A stretch of DNA of 39,690 bases, taken from assembly GCA_024401865.1 (NCBI GenBank), contig JAKSKI010000008.1:1-39690 (forward strand), written 5' to 3'. Under the pieces are notes generated by a model. The model worked only from the letters and a program-made list of their open reading frames with translations, did not search any database and was not told the origin of the DNA. Of this stretch, positions 17,367-26,864 are shown piece by piece (within the stretch, counting starts at the first letter, position 1; each line of letters begins with the position of its first letter). The position numbers and the translations under genes were made by a program. Source of the stretch: Bacteroidales bacterium. GTDB taxonomy: Bacteria; Bacteroidota; Bacteroidia; Bacteroidales; UBA932.

Positions 17367-20300
17367 CTCTCGGTAGCGGCCTTGAACAGGGCCGATACAT
17401 TGTCTTTAAGTTTGAGGGCAATCTCCCTGTCTCCGCCTCTCTCCAATATGTCCGACAGATAATACACGTAGTTGACGCAGGACTCGAACTGATCCCTTCC
17501 GTACTCGTAGAACTCGAGGAAGAAGGTCATTGACTCCATCAGGGCGTTGCCCATATCCACGGCAAGAGCCCGGGCCTTCCCGGCTTCTCCCAACTTGTAG
17601 TAGGTATCCACCATCTCCAGGACGAGATAATCATTTGTGGAGAGTTCGACAGGAACGGTCTCGAGAGGATAGTTCTTCATCACCTCAAGGCTTGAGTCAA
17701 GCATCTCGAGAGCGCGCCCGTTCTCCCCCGCCGCAAGGAACGCCTTGGCGGAAGCCAGGAACACCGCACGCACCGACATCACTCCGAGATTGGTATAGAG
17801 GTTCTGATAGTCGATGAAATAATCGCTGCGGGACACTGCATCCCAGCAGAAATCCTCAGTAAGCTTGCGGTACAGTTCATCGGTATCCACGAAATCCGGG
17901 GACATGGAGGTCGTCTTGTTCTTGATAGGGACGAACTTATAGGAATAGCCCTCGAACTCGAGATAATCCTTGATGCCAATATTGAGGTCCCCTCCCATGC
18001 TGAGCATATGCAGCGGCCTGTCCCATTGGTAATTGGACAGAAGGTCAAGGAGGAACAGTTCGGGCTTGCCGATATAATCCTTGCCTTCGGGAATGGTCAG
18101 CACTATCTCGTCGGGTATCAAGTCCGCGAACTTTGCGTCCACGATGCCGTATCTGATTACATTCTCCCTGTTGACAGGCACGGAAATGCGACGGGACGCG
18201 ATATAGTCCACCTTACGTCCGCTGGACAGGGGCACCTTGACGTCGGGATGACGGAACAGGGTCATCACGTCGGATATCGGCATCACTTTGGAACGTTTGT
18301 CGTAGATCGGCACGTATTCGTTGGTACCATACAAATATTGCGATGCCGGGACAGTCAGAGGCAGCGGCGCCGACTTGTTGCAGGCCCATTTCATCTGGTC
18401 GATATGCCAGTCGGTCCCGAGCAGGGAGGTGTTGATCACCCTCACGTCAGGACGCACGTCCTCCACCTCCTGCGCATACCATACGGGGAACGTGTCATTG
18501 TCACCGTGAGTGATGAGATAGCCGTTCTCCCCCACGGAATTGAGATAGTTCCTGGCGAGTTCGACGGCCGTGCGGCGGTTGGACCGGTCGTGATCGTCCC
18601 AGTTCTCCTTTGCCATCAACACGGGAGCGCCCAGGAAGGCCAGGGTCACGACTGAAGCCACGACCAGACCTTTCTTATGGTTCAGGGCCTCTTCAATCCA
18701 GGTATATGCAGCCGCAACGGCAATGCCTATCCATACCGAGAAGAAATAGAAAGAGCCCGCATAGGCGTAATCCCTCTCTCTGACCTGATAGGGCGGCTGG
18801 TTGAGATATATGACTATGGCTATGCCTGTCATGAAGAACATCAGGAAAGTCAGCCAGCATCCCCTCTTGTCCCTGTCGAACTGGAAGAACAGTCCCAGAA
18901 GCCCGAGTATCAGCGGAAGGAAGAAATAATGGTTCTTGCCCTTGTTGTCAGCAAGGAGCGAAGGCGCATCCGACTGGTCGCCCAGGCGGAAATCGTCTAT
19001 GAATCCGACTCCGCTCTCCCAGTTGCCGAAGAATATGTTACCCGGCACCGGGCTGTGGACATCGTTCTGCCTTCCCACGAAGTTCCACATGAAGTATCTC
19101 CAGTACATCCAGTTGAGCTGATAGTCGAAGAAGTACGCCAGATTGGCTCCCATACCGGGCTTCCTGTGGCTGGCATCCTTGACATACCGGCCCTTGCCTC
19201 CGGTATATGCCTCATAGAAATCCTCATACTTGCCGTCAGGGCTGCCGCTCCACATTCTGGGGAAGAGCATTTTACCTTCGGGTTTGTAGGCGGCATCCAC
19301 GGGACCGTCCACCTTCCTGTACTTCCCGTCGACGGGCGCCCAGTATCTGGTCTGCTTCAACTCATAGGGGGCGTCGTAATACTGACCGTAAACCAGAGGC
19401 GTGGAACCATACTGCTCACGGCTGAGATACCTCACAAGGGTGAAGGCGTTGTCGGGTTGGTATTCGTTGGTCGGAGTCTTGGCGCAGGAACGGATGATAT
19501 CGATGCTGAACACCGAGAATCCGATGATGATTGTGGTGAGGCACAGAAGGGCCGTGTTGGCGAACGCCTTCTCTTTGCGTAGCGTCACGAACAGTCCCCA
19601 GAAGCACAGGCCCAGGACAAGCACCATAAAGAACGCGGCACCGGTATTGTACGGAAGGCCGAGCACGTTGACGAAGAACAGGTCGACATATGCGGCCATC
19701 TTGGGCAGCAGCGGGATTATCACGAACAATATGACGGCGAGGATGGCGACACCCACCAGGAAAATCCTGAACAATTCCCGGAAGGTGAAAGGCTTGTCCT
19801 CGCGACGGCGGTAGTAGAACATAAACACCAAAGCCGGGATGGCAAGCAGGTTGAGCAGATGGATGCCGATGCTCAATCCCATCAGGAACGCTATCAGCAC
19901 GATCCACCTGTCGGCACGGGGTTTGTCCGCCTGGTCATACCACTTGGTCATGGCCCAGAACACCAGGGCCGTGAAAAGCGAACTCATCGCATAAACCTCA
20001 CCCTCGACTGCGGAGAACCAGAAGGTGTCCGAGAAACAATAGGCAAGGGAGCCTACAAGGCCCGAGCCGAAGACCGCAATCGCGGAAGCGGCGGAATACC
20101 CGTTCTCCTCCGGTCTGATTATGCGCTTGACCAGCCAGACTATGGTCAGATACAGCAGCATGATGGTAAGGGCCGAGCAGATGGCGCTCATCGAATTGAC
20201 CAGCACGGCGGCGTGCATATTGTCACCGAATATCGTGAAAATGCGGGCAAAAAGCTGGAACACGGGGTTTCCGGGAGGATGGCCCACTTCCAGCTTGTAT

Positions 20301-20434
20301 GATGACGCTATGAATTCACCGCAGTCCCAGAATGACGCGGACGGCTCGATTGTGAGGAGATAGGTCACGGCCGACACGGCGAGAGCCGCCAGCGCGCATA
20401 ACCTGTTCCACAAATTGAAAGTCTTGATATCCAT
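17363..20434 (-). CDS. DUF2723 multi-pass membrane protein, predicted GT-C glycosyltransferase
   Basis: A 1023-residue DUF2723 family protein. Members share the GT-C fold with lipid-dependent sugar transferases; the human relative TMEM260 is reported to O-mannosylate proteins, so a role in protein O-glycosylation is a reasonable guess. The first cytoplasmic/periplasmic loop has the diagnostic WDCGEFIASSYKLEVGHPPG (about residues 36-55), containing the acidic catalytic candidate. About ten or more transmembrane helices fill roughly the first 600 residues; the remainder is soluble, with a helical, repeat-like C-terminus. It has its own promoter match and overlaps the convergent methyltransferase gene by 4 bp. 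Confidence 0.88.
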   Translation of the reverse strand: MDIKTFNLWNRLCALAALAVSAVTYLLTIEPSASFWDCGEFIASSYKLEVGHPPGNPVFQLFARIFTIFGDNMHAAVLVNSMSAICSALTIMLLYLTIVWLVKRIIRPEENGYSAASAIAVFGSGLVGSLAYCFSDTFWFSAVEGEVYAMSSLFTALVFWAMTKWYDQADKPRADRWIVLIAFLMGLSIGIHLLNLLAIPALVFMFYYRRREDKPFTFRELFRIFLVGVAILAVILFVIIPLLPKMAAYVDLFFVNVLGLPYNTGAAFFMVLVLGLCFWGLFVTLRKEKAFANTALLCLTTIIIGFSVFSIDIIRSCAKTPTNEYQPDNAFTLVRYLSREQYGSTPLVYGQYYDAPYELKQTRYWAPVDGKYRKVDGPVDAAYKPEGKMLFPRMWSGSPDGKYEDFYEAYTGGKGRYVKDASHRKPGMGANLAYFFDYQLNWMYWRYFMWNFVGRQNDVHSPVPGNIFFGNWESGVGFIDDFRLGDQSDAPSLLADNKGKNHYFFLPLILGLLGLFFQFDRDKRGCWLTFLMFFMTGIAIVIYLNQPPYQVRERDYAYAGSFYFFSVWIGIAVAAAYTWIEEALNHKKGLVVASVVTLAFLGAPVLMAKENWDDHDRSNRRTAVELARNYLNSVGENGYLITHGDNDTFPVWYAQEVEDVRPDVRVINTSLLGTDWHIDQMKWACNKSAPLPLTVPASQYLYGTNEYVPIYDKRSKVMPISDVMTLFRHPDVKVPLSSGRKVDYIASRRISVPVNRENVIRYGIVDAKFADLIPDEIVLTIPEGKDYIGKPELFLLDLLSNYQWDRPLHMLSMGGDLNIGIKDYLEFEGYSYKFVPIKNKTTSMSPDFVDTDELYRKLTEDFCWDAVSRSDYFIDYQNLYTNLGVMSVRAVFLASAKAFLAAGENGRALEMLDSSLEVMKNYPLETVPVELSTNDYLVLEMVDTYYKLGEAGKARALAVDMGNALMESMTFFLEFYEYGRDQFESCVNYVYYLSDILERGGDREIALKLKDNVSALFKAATES

Positions 20435-20477
20435 CTGTATCCTGTATCAGAATTGCTAATACCCGTGCGCACACGGA

Positions 20478-20510
20478 TTGGCAAATATACAACCAAAATC
20501 CTTATCTTTG
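20478..20510 (+). promoter_or_regulatory. Promoter for the SUI1-hemD-rnpA operon
   Basis: TATCTTTG (20503-20510) matches the -7 consensus; TTGG (20478-20481), 21 bp upstream, is a partial -33 match. The start codon is 18 bp downstream. It is interlocked with the divergent DUF2723 promoter. Confidence 0.6.
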
Positions 20511-20514
20511 CAAA
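20482..20514 (-). promoter_or_regulatory. Promoter for the DUF2723 gene
   Basis: On the minus strand TTTG (20511-20514) - 21 bp - TATATTTG (20482-20489) is a full match to the Bacteroidota promoter consensus. It lies 47 bp from the ATG. Confidence 0.65.
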
Positions 20515-20528
20515 AACTTTACCAAAGT

Positions 20529-20873
20529 ATGGCCCAGAACGACTGGAAAAACCGCCTCGGAGTTGTCTACTCCACCAATCCGGACTTCCATTACGAGGAG
20601 GCCGCCGAAGAAGTTCCGGCCACTCCCGAACCCTCTTCCCAACGGCTCACCGTCAGGATAGACCGCAAGCAGAGGGGAGGCAAGCAGGTTACCCTTGTGG
20701 AAGGATTCATCGGGTCTCAGGAAGACCTTGCGGCACTGGCAAGGTCCCTCAAGGTCAAATGCGGAGTGGGCGGAAGCGCCAAGGACGGGGAGATAACCAT
20801 ACAGGGCGACCTCAGGGACAAAGTGACGTCCCTGCTTCAGGAAATGGGCTACAAGGCTAAACGCGGCAACTGA
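20529..20873 (+). CDS. SUI1/YciH-family translation initiation factor
   Basis: A bacterial relative of eukaryotic eIF1. In E. coli YciH is linked to fidelity of initiation; here the role is inferred. The SUI1 domain covers about residues 40-110, with RKQRGGKQVTLVEGF and KCGVGGSAKDGEITIQGD as its core. The N-terminal 38 residues are low-complexity and acidic. I start at ATG 20529 (MAQNDWKNRLG), because the longer reading would begin inside the promoter. It overlaps the DUF4271 start by one base (TGATG), indicating translational coupling, and heads the operon. Confidence 0.92.
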   Translation: MAQNDWKNRLGVVYSTNPDFHYEEAAEEVPATPEPSSQRLTVRIDRKQRGGKQVTLVEGFIGSQEDLAALARSLKVKCGVGGSAKDGEITIQGDLRDKVTSLLQEMGYKAKRGN

Positions 20874-21574
20874 TGGCAACTGACGGATTCGGCACTCTTC
20901 ACCTTCCCGCAACTCCCGCAGAGATTGCGGGAATGGAGCCTTCGTGGTCCGACTGCACCGTTAACGTCATTATCACTCTGGTGGCGGTCATTCTCTTTGT
21001 CATAAATCTCAAAGATTATTTGAGGCAGCTGCCGGCATTGTCCGGATGTCTATTCAGGGCCAGGCCCAATGTCAGCCTGGAACATAGCATACACAGTTCG
21101 ACGGAACGCAACCTCACGGCTCTGACGCTCTCCCTGCCGTTTCTGCTGATGGTGGACAGATTCGGTCTGTACCGCCCCTCCTTCATCGACACCCTGGAGC
21201 CTCAGTGGACCATAGCTTCCCGGGCCGCCGTTCTGGCCGCCTTTGTCATAATCCGCTGGCTGATATCCCTGCTGCGACCGTCAAAATTGAATGGCGACGA
21301 GTCGGCCGCGGCCGTCAACGTCCTGTTCACCTCGTTCATCCCACTTGTGACAGTAATGCTGGCCAGCCTTGGCACAATGCTGATTTTCAGAGTCCCGGAC
21401 GATTCGATAAGGATTGTTCTGCTGGCGGAGACAGCCGCCTTCTACCTTGCATTCCTGCTGGTGTCCGGACGAATTATGGCTCTCCGTTGCAGCGCATTGC
21501 AAACATTTTTGTATCTTTGCGCCCTCGATATCATCCCGGCGGCTCTGATTGTCGCATCCGGAATGATGTTATGA
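20873..21574 (+). CDS. DUF4271 integral membrane protein
   Basis: A 233-residue membrane protein of the Bacteroidota DUF4271 family, function unknown. About six hydrophobic segments are seen, for example VNVIITLVAVILFVINL near residue 30, AAVLAAFVIIRWLI, TSFIPLVTVMLASLGTMLIF and LCALDIIPAALIVASGM at the end. I recall this family as commonly found directly before hemD in Bacteroidales, which is the arrangement here (19 bp gap). The start overlaps the SUI1 stop codon. A perfect TATCTTTG lies near its 3' end and may drive hemD. Confidence 0.8.
   Translation: MATDGFGTLHLPATPAEIAGMEPSWSDCTVNVIITLVAVILFVINLKDYLRQLPALSGCLFRARPNVSLEHSIHSSTERNLTALTLSLPFLLMVDRFGLYRPSFIDTLEPQWTIASRAAVLAAFVIIRWLISLLRPSKLNGDESAAAVNVLFTSFIPLVTVMLASLGTMLIFRVPDDSIRIVLLAETAAFYLAFLLVSGRIMALRCSALQTFLYLCALDIIPAALIVASGMML
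21487..21519 (+). promoter_or_regulatory. Possible internal promoter for hemD-rnpA-yidD
   Basis: TATCTTTG (21512-21519) lies inside the 3' end of the DUF4271 gene, 74 bp before the hemD ATG, with TTG (21487-21489) 22 bp upstream as a partial -33 element. Being within coding sequence, it could be chance. Confidence 0.35.
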
Positions 21575-21593
21575 CCGTAAGACAATTCGTACT

Positions 21594-22328
21594 ATGAAGA
21601 TATTGATCTCGCAGAAGGCCCCGTCTTCGTTAAACGCCTACATCCCCCTTCAGGAGAAGTTCGGTGTCGAAGTCGAATTTCATCCCCTGTTTCTCATAGA
21701 GCCTCTTTCGGACAAGGAGTTCCGTGCCCAGAGAATCAATCTTCAGGAGTTCACCGCAATAGTGTTCTCTTCCCGGCACGCCATCGACGCATATTTCAAA
21801 TTGTGCGAAGGCCTGCGCATAAAGGTCCCCGATACGATGAAATATTTCTGCACCACGGAAATGGTTGCCATGTATCTCCAGAAGCACATCGTATACCGCA
21901 AGCGCAAAATCTTCTTCGGCGACGGCACCCCGACCTCGCTGGTTTCGCTCATCGGATCCAAGCACAGGGAGGAGAAGTTCCTTATAACTTCGGCCGAAGG
22001 TTCCAACCCCGGTGCCCTCACCAGACTCTTCGATGACAAGAAACTTAATTACGCGGTCGGCTCCCTTGTCAAACCCGTATCGCAGGACCTGCACGACCTG
22101 GACCTGCACAGCTTTGACTATATGGTGCTCTACAACCCAAGCGACGTCAAATCCCTATACGAGAACTACCCCGACTTCAAGCCGGAAGGCATCAAATTCA
22201 TATCATTCGGCAAGAGTATAGTCAAAGCGATGGACGAGGCCGGTCTGGAAACCGTCTTCCAGGGTCCTACCCCGGAAGCGCCCTCGGCAGCCAAAGCCAT
22301 CGAACTCTGCCTGTCATCATCCAAATAA
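21594..22328 (+). CDS. hemD: Uroporphyrinogen-III synthase family protein
   Basis: Predicted to close the tetrapyrrole ring in heme synthesis. The 244-residue sequence has the two-domain HemD layout: a first domain with LQEFTAIVFSSRHAIDAYF, and a second with EGSNPGALTRLF, YMVLYNPSDVKSLYE and KFISFGKSIVKAMDEAG, the last being the usual C-terminal nucleotide-like strand. Sequence conservation in this family is low, so the call relies partly on position between DUF4271 and rnpA. No other heme genes lie in this window. Confidence 0.87.
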   Translation: MKILISQKAPSSLNAYIPLQEKFGVEVEFHPLFLIEPLSDKEFRAQRINLQEFTAIVFSSRHAIDAYFKLCEGLRIKVPDTMKYFCTTEMVAMYLQKHIVYRKRKIFFGDGTPTSLVSLIGSKHREEKFLITSAEGSNPGALTRLFDDKKLNYAVGSLVKPVSQDLHDLDLHSFDYMVLYNPSDVKSLYENYPDFKPEGIKFISFGKSIVKAMDEAGLETVFQGPTPEAPSAAKAIELCLSSSK

Positions 22329-22331
22329 GAT

Positions 22332-22682
22332 ATGGACACGCGCCCTGTCAACACCTTATCCAAAGAGGAGAGGCTGTCCGGCAAGGCGGCCATAGGCGCC
22401 CTCACATCCAAAGGCAGATGGGGTCATCTGGGGCATTTCAAATACTGCACCCTAGACAACGGACTGGAAATCAACCGCATTATGGTTTCCGTGCCCAAAA
22501 GGAACTTCAAAAGGGCAGTCAGGCGCAACCTTCTCAAGCGCCGCATCAGAGAGGCCTACCGCACCCAGAAATCGCTGCTTGCCGGAGGGTCTGACATCCT
22601 GTTCTTCTACAATTCACAGGAGATCTGCGATTCAGATGTCATAAGGGCGGAAGTGGGTGAAATACTCACCAGATTGAGATAG
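22332..22682 (+). CDS. rnpA: Ribonuclease P protein component
   Basis: Protein subunit that helps the catalytic RNA of RNase P trim the 5' ends of tRNAs. The defining RNR helix is RRNLLKRRIREAYR (residues 64-77); VSVPKRNFKRAVRRN precedes it. Early in the protein, LSKEERLSGKAAIGAL matches the usual opening with the aromatic residue replaced. Length of 116 residues is normal. The start is 3 bp after the hemD stop and yidD follows after 3 bp, so these three are tightly linked. The usual neighbour rpmH is absent here. Confidence 0.95.
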   Translation: MDTRPVNTLSKEERLSGKAAIGALTSKGRWGHLGHFKYCTLDNGLEINRIMVSVPKRNFKRAVRRNLLKRRIREAYRTQKSLLAGGSDILFFYNSQEICDSDVIRAEVGEILTRLR

Positions 22683-22685
22683 GCT

Positions 22686-22913
22686 ATGACTCTCAGGAAT
22701 ATACTCGCAACGCCCTTCATCCTTCTGATAAAATTTTATCAGATCTGCATTTCCCCACTCAAGCCCCCGACCTGCAGATTCACTCCCACTTGCAGCCAGT
22801 ATGCATTGGAAGCCTTCAGGAAGTACGGCCCCCTGAAGGGATTCCTGCTGTCATTCAAAAGAATAATCCGCTGCCATCCCTGGGGCGGCAGCGGATATGA
22901 TCCTGTACCTTAG
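22686..22913 (+). CDS. yidD: Membrane protein insertion efficiency factor YidD
   Basis: A small inner-membrane-associated protein that assists YidC-dependent membrane protein insertion. The diagnostic motif is [15 protein letters not shown] (from residue 34), followed by [14 protein letters not shown] at the C-terminus. An amphipathic N-terminal segment ([15 protein letters not shown]) precedes it. Length is 75 residues, normal for the family. The 3' end carries a strong inverted repeat within the coding sequence (22866-22896) and runs tail-to-tail into tkt with a 9 bp gap. Confidence 0.96.
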   Translation: MTLRNILATPFILLIKFYQICISPLKPPTCRFTPTCSQYALEAFRKYGPLKGFLLSFKRIIRCHPWGGSGYDPVP

Positions 22914-22922
22914 GATATTGTC

Positions 22923-24944
22923 CTAGAACAGTTTGTTGACCTGCTCGTATACGTTCTGCGCGGTGTATCCGAGTTTCTCGTCGAGCACTTTGTAAGGTGC
23001 CGAGAAGCCGAACGACTCAAGTCCCCAGATGCTGCCTTCAGCTTCGGGAACGAGACCGAGAAGGTTTACGGGGAGACCGGCGGTCAAACCGAACTTCTTC
23101 ACACCTGTCGGAAGCACGCTCTGCTGATATTCCCTGCTCTGAAGACGGAAGAGGCCTTCGGACGGCACAGAAACGATGCGGACCTTCCTGCCGTCGGCGC
23201 GAAGGAGTTCCGCTCCGGCAACCAGAGTGGAGACTTCGGAACCTGTGGCTACGAGAATCACATCGGGATTCTCATCGGAACCGGCGACGATGTATCCTCC
23301 CTTGGCGACTGCGGAATAATCATTGCCTGCGGGGAGGAAGTTGATGTTCTGGCGTGAAAGGATGAGAGCTGTGGGGGTCTTGGTATTCTCAATTGCAAGA
23401 GCCCAGGCCTCGGTGGTTTCGAGCGCGTCTGCAGGACGGAGAACGAGCATCGAAGGATTGCCGCTGTGATTCTTGAGTTTCTCCATAAGACGGATCTGGG
23501 CCTCCTGCTCCACAGGCTCGTGAGTAGGGCCGTCCTCGCCTACGCGGAAAGCATCATGTGTCCACACGAACTTGACGGGAAGTTCCATAAGGGCTGCCAT
23601 ACGGACAGCAGGCTTCATATAGTCAGAGAATACGAAGAAAGTGCCGCACGCAGGGATGACGCCTCCGTGAAGAGCCATACCGATGCAGCAGCAGGCCATC
23701 GTGAGTTCGGAAACGCCCGCCTGGAAGAAGGCGCCGCTGAAGTCTCCCTTCCGGAAGGCCTGGGTCTTCTTGAGGAATCCGTCGGTCTTGTCAGAATTGG
23801 AAAGGTCCGCTGAAGCGCAAATCATATTGGGAACCTGCTCTGCAAGGACGCCGAGGCAGGCTGCGGAAGCGTTGCGGGTGGCATCGTTCTCTTTCTGGAC
23901 ACAACTGCTCCAGTCAATCTTGGGCGCATTGCCGCTCAACCACTCAGCGAGCTGTGCGGCCTTCCCGGGATTAACCTCCGCCCAGGCTTTCTCCTCCGCA
24001 TAGCGTGCGGCGGAAATCTTCTCAAGCTCTTCGGCACGTTTGGCATAAAGCTCGGCGACCTCGGGGAAGATACGGAACGGCTGGTCGGGATCACCTCCAA
24101 GGTTCCTGACAGTATTGACAAACGCGTCGCCTCCGAGAGGAGCGCCGTGGGTCTTGCAGTTTCTCTCGTATGATGTACCGTCGGCCTTGACTGCTCCCTT
24201 GCCCATAATGCACTTGCCGATGATAAGGGCAGGCTTTCCGGTAACGGCCTTCGCAGCCTCGATTGCCTTGCGGATCTGTGCGGCATCGTTGCCGTCGATC
24301 TCGAAGACCTCCCATCCGAATGCGCGGAACTTGGCTGCAGTGTCCTCGTTCATCACCACATTGGTCTCGGTAGAGAGCTGGATGTCATTGGAGTCGTAGA
24401 ACATCACGAGGTTGTCAAGACCGAGATTCGCTGCGATGCGGGCGCTGCCCTGACTGATTTCCTCCTCTATTCCTCCGTCGGAGATATATGTATAAATGGT
24501 CTCCTTTGCGAAGGTGGGGTTGCCTGTGTGGGCTGCAAGGAACTTGGCGGCGATAGCGGCGCCGACGGCATAGGCGTGTCCCTGTCCGAGCGGACCGGAA
24601 GAATTCTCGATGCCGCGGATCACGTCGACTTCCGGGTGACCGGGAGTCGGCGAATCCCACTGACGGAGCTGCTGGAGCTCTTCGATGGAGAACTTGCCGC
24701 AAAGACAAAGCTGCGAATAGAGCATCGGGGCCATATGGCCGGGATCAAGGAAAAAGCGGTCCCTGCCGGCCCAGGTGGGATTCTTGGGGTCGTAGGTGAG
24801 ATACTCCGAATAAAGGACATTGATGAAATCCGCACCGCCCATAGCTCCGCCGGGGTGCCCGGACTTGGCCTTCTCGACTGCCGCCGCCGCGAGGATTCGG
24901 ATATTGTCGGCAGCACGGTTCAGCACACTGATAGAATTTGACAT
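22923..24944 (-). CDS. tkt: Transketolase
   Basis: Thiamine-diphosphate enzyme of the non-oxidative pentose phosphate pathway. The start is ATG 24944 (MSNSISVLNRAADNIR), giving 673 residues; longer frames lack homology. Conserved parts are KSGHPGGAMGGADF at the N-terminus (substrate histidine), DPGHMAPMLY, the thiamine diphosphate site around SDGGIEEEISQG and YDSN, and in the second domain VWTHDAFRVGEDGPTHEPVEQ. The Glu-containing stretch ELTMACCCIGMALHGG is where the cofactor-activating residue lies. It is monocistronic, with promoter match TAATTTTG upstream. Confidence 0.97.
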   Translation of the reverse strand: MSNSISVLNRAADNIRILAAAAVEKAKSGHPGGAMGGADFINVLYSEYLTYDPKNPTWAGRDRFFLDPGHMAPMLYSQLCLCGKFSIEELQQLRQWDSPTPGHPEVDVIRGIENSSGPLGQGHAYAVGAAIAAKFLAAHTGNPTFAKETIYTYISDGGIEEEISQGSARIAANLGLDNLVMFYDSNDIQLSTETNVVMNEDTAAKFRAFGWEVFEIDGNDAAQIRKAIEAAKAVTGKPALIIGKCIMGKGAVKADGTSYERNCKTHGAPLGGDAFVNTVRNLGGDPDQPFRIFPEVAELYAKRAEELEKISAARYAEEKAWAEVNPGKAAQLAEWLSGNAPKIDWSSCVQKENDATRNASAACLGVLAEQVPNMICASADLSNSDKTDGFLKKTQAFRKGDFSGAFFQAGVSELTMACCCIGMALHGGVIPACGTFFVFSDYMKPAVRMAALMELPVKFVWTHDAFRVGEDGPTHEPVEQEAQIRLMEKLKNHSGNPSMLVLRPADALETTEAWALAIENTKTPTALILSRQNINFLPAGNDYSAVAKGGYIVAGSDENPDVILVATGSEVSTLVAGAELLRADGRKVRIVSVPSEGLFRLQSREYQQSVLPTGVKKFGLTAGLPVNLLGLVPEAEGSIWGLESFGFSAPYKVLDEKLGYTAQNVYEQVNKLF

Positions 24945-24980
24945 AAGATATAGATCGTTAGAATTTGTTGCCTTATCACA

Positions 24981-25011
24981 CAAAATTAGACAAAATCCGC
25001 AACAACAGCAA
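24981..25011 (-). promoter_or_regulatory. Candidate promoter for tkt
   Basis: On the minus strand TAATTTTG (24981-24988) matches TAnnTTTG, 36 bp before the tkt ATG. TTG (25009-25011), 20 bp upstream, is a partial -33 element. Confidence 0.5.
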
Positions 25012-25026
25012 CATTATGCGCGCACA

Positions 25027-25057
25027 TCTGTCATTTCACCAAAGATTATTATCTTTG
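25027..25057 (+). promoter_or_regulatory. Candidate promoter for lepA
   Basis: TCTG (25027-25030) - 19 bp - TATCTTTG (25050-25057) matches the Bacteroidota consensus with one -33 mismatch. The ATG follows after 9 bp, so the leader would be only a few bases. Confidence 0.55.
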
Positions 25058-25066
25058 CACATCGGT

Positions 25067-26860
25067 ATGGAATTGAAGAATATCAGAAACTTCTGCATCA
25101 TCGCGCACATCGACCACGGCAAGAGCACTCTCGCCGACAGGTTGCTCGAACTTACGCAGACACTGTCCCAAAGGGATATGGAGAATCAGGTTCTGGACGA
25201 CATGGATCTGGAGAAGGAGAAGGGCATCACCATCAAGAGCCACGCCATCCAGATGATCCACAGGTTCAGGGGAGAGGAATACAGGCTCAACCTCATCGAC
25301 ACTCCGGGCCACGTGGACTTCTCCTACGAAGTGTCCAGAAGCATAGCCTCCTGCGAGGGGGCCCTGCTGGTCGTGGATGCCTCCCAGGGTATTCAGGCCC
25401 AGACCATTTCCAACCTTTATATGGCAATCGACCACGGTCTGGAAATCATACCGGTCCTCAACAAGATAGATATGGAGAGCGCACAGGTGGAGGTGGTCTC
25501 CGATGAGATATGTGACCTGCTGGGCTGCAAGAGCGAAGACATCTTCAAGGTCTCGGCTCGCACGGGGGAAGGCGTAGCCCCCATTCTGGACGCTATCGTG
25601 GAGAAGATCCCGGCCCCCGACGGCGACCCCGGCGCACCTCTCCAGGCCCTGATCTTCGACTCGGTGTTCAATTCGTTCAGAGGAGTCATAGCCTATTTCA
25701 AAATCCGGAACGGCAGCATACGCAAGGGTGACAAGATCAGGTTCTGCGCTACCGGAAAGGACTATGACGTGGAAGAGGTCGGCATCCTGAGGATGAAGCT
25801 CGTCCCCACGGGTGAGGTCGGCTGCGGTGACGTGGGCTACGTCATCACGGGCGTCAAGGCCGCGGCCGAAGTCAAGGTCGGCGACACCATAACGTTGTCG
25901 TCAAAACCGTGCAGCGAGGCCATCGCCGGATTCGAAGAGGTCAAGCCCATGGTGTTCGCGGGCATGTACCCCGTCCAGGCGGACAAGTTCGAGGAATTGC
26001 GCGCCGTACTCGAGAAGTTCCAGCTCAATGACGCCTCCTTCGTCTACGAGCCCGAGAGTTCACTTGCCCTGGGCAGCGGTTTCCGTTGCGGTTTCCTCGG
26101 CCTGCTTCACCTCGAAATCGTGCAGGAAAGGCTGTTCCGCGAGTTCGATATGGATGTGATAACGACCGTACCCAACGTGTCGTACAAAGTCTACACCACC
26201 CAGAACGAATGCATTGACGTGCACAACCCCTCAGGACTTCCCGCCCCCACACTGATAGACCACATCGAGGAACCGTTCATCAGGGCTCAGATCATCTCCA
26301 AGAGCGAGTTCTTCGGACCCATTATGAAGCTGTGCCTTGACAAGAGGGGCACCCTGGTCAGCCAGCACTATATCACCGCCGACCGCGTGGAGCTCAACTT
26401 CGATATGCCCCTGTCTGAAATCGTATTCGACTTCTATGACAAGCTCAAGAGCATATCCAAGGGTTACGCCTCCTTTGACTACCACCAGACCGGCTACAGC
26501 CCGGCGAAGCTGGTAAAACTTGACATTCTGCTCAACGGCGAGCCAGCCGATGCCCTGTCCACCCTGATTCACGCCGACAACGCAGCCGAATTCGGGCGCA
26601 AGATGTGCGTCAAGCTCAAGGACCTCATCCCCCGCCAGCAGTTCGACATTCCGATTCAGGCGGCTGTGGGAGCCAAGATCATTGCCAGAGAGACCGTGAA
26701 ACAGGTGCGCAAGGACGTTACCGCCAAGTGCTACGGCGGAGACGTGACACGTAAGCGCAAACTGCTCGAAAAGCAGAAGGAGGGCAAGAAGCGTATGCGT
26801 CAGATCGGCAAGGTCCAGGTGCCGCAGTCGGCATTCATGGCAGTGCTCAAACTGGACTAG
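25067..26860 (+). CDS. lepA: Elongation factor 4 (LepA)
   Basis: Ribosomal GTPase that acts on stalled or mis-translocated ribosomes. The start is ATG 25067 ([21 protein letters not shown]), 597 residues, the usual length; an upstream in-frame reading would pass through the promoter. GTPase motifs are G1 AHIDHGKST at residues 13-21, G3 DTPGH and G4 NKID. The LepA-specific C-terminal domain is present, with [20 protein letters not shown] near the end. It lies divergent to tkt and convergent to the CDF gene with a 4 bp gap. Confidence 0.98.
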   Translation: MELKNIRNFCIIAHIDHGKSTLADRLLELTQTLSQRDMENQVLDDMDLEKEKGITIKSHAIQMIHRFRGEEYRLNLIDTPGHVDFSYEVSRSIASCEGALLVVDASQGIQAQTISNLYMAIDHGLEIIPVLNKIDMESAQVEVVSDEICDLLGCKSEDIFKVSARTGEGVAPILDAIVEKIPAPDGDPGAPLQALIFDSVFNSFRGVIAYFKIRNGSIRKGDKIRFCATGKDYDVEEVGILRMKLVPTGEVGCGDVGYVITGVKAAAEVKVGDTITLSSKPCSEAIAGFEEVKPMVFAGMYPVQADKFEELRAVLEKFQLNDASFVYEPESSLALGSGFRCGFLGLLHLEIVQERLFREFDMDVITTVPNVSYKVYTTQNECIDVHNPSGLPAPTLIDHIEEPFIRAQIISKSEFFGPIMKLCLDKRGTLVSQHYITADRVELNFDMPLSEIVFDFYDKLKSISKGYASFDYHQTGYSPAKLVKLDILLNGEPADALSTLIHADNAAEFGRKMCVKLKDLIPRQQFDIPIQAAVGAKIIARETVKQVRKDVTAKCYGGDVTRKRKLLEKQKEGKKRMRQIGKVQVPQSAFMAVLKLD

Positions 26861-26864
26861 ACTC

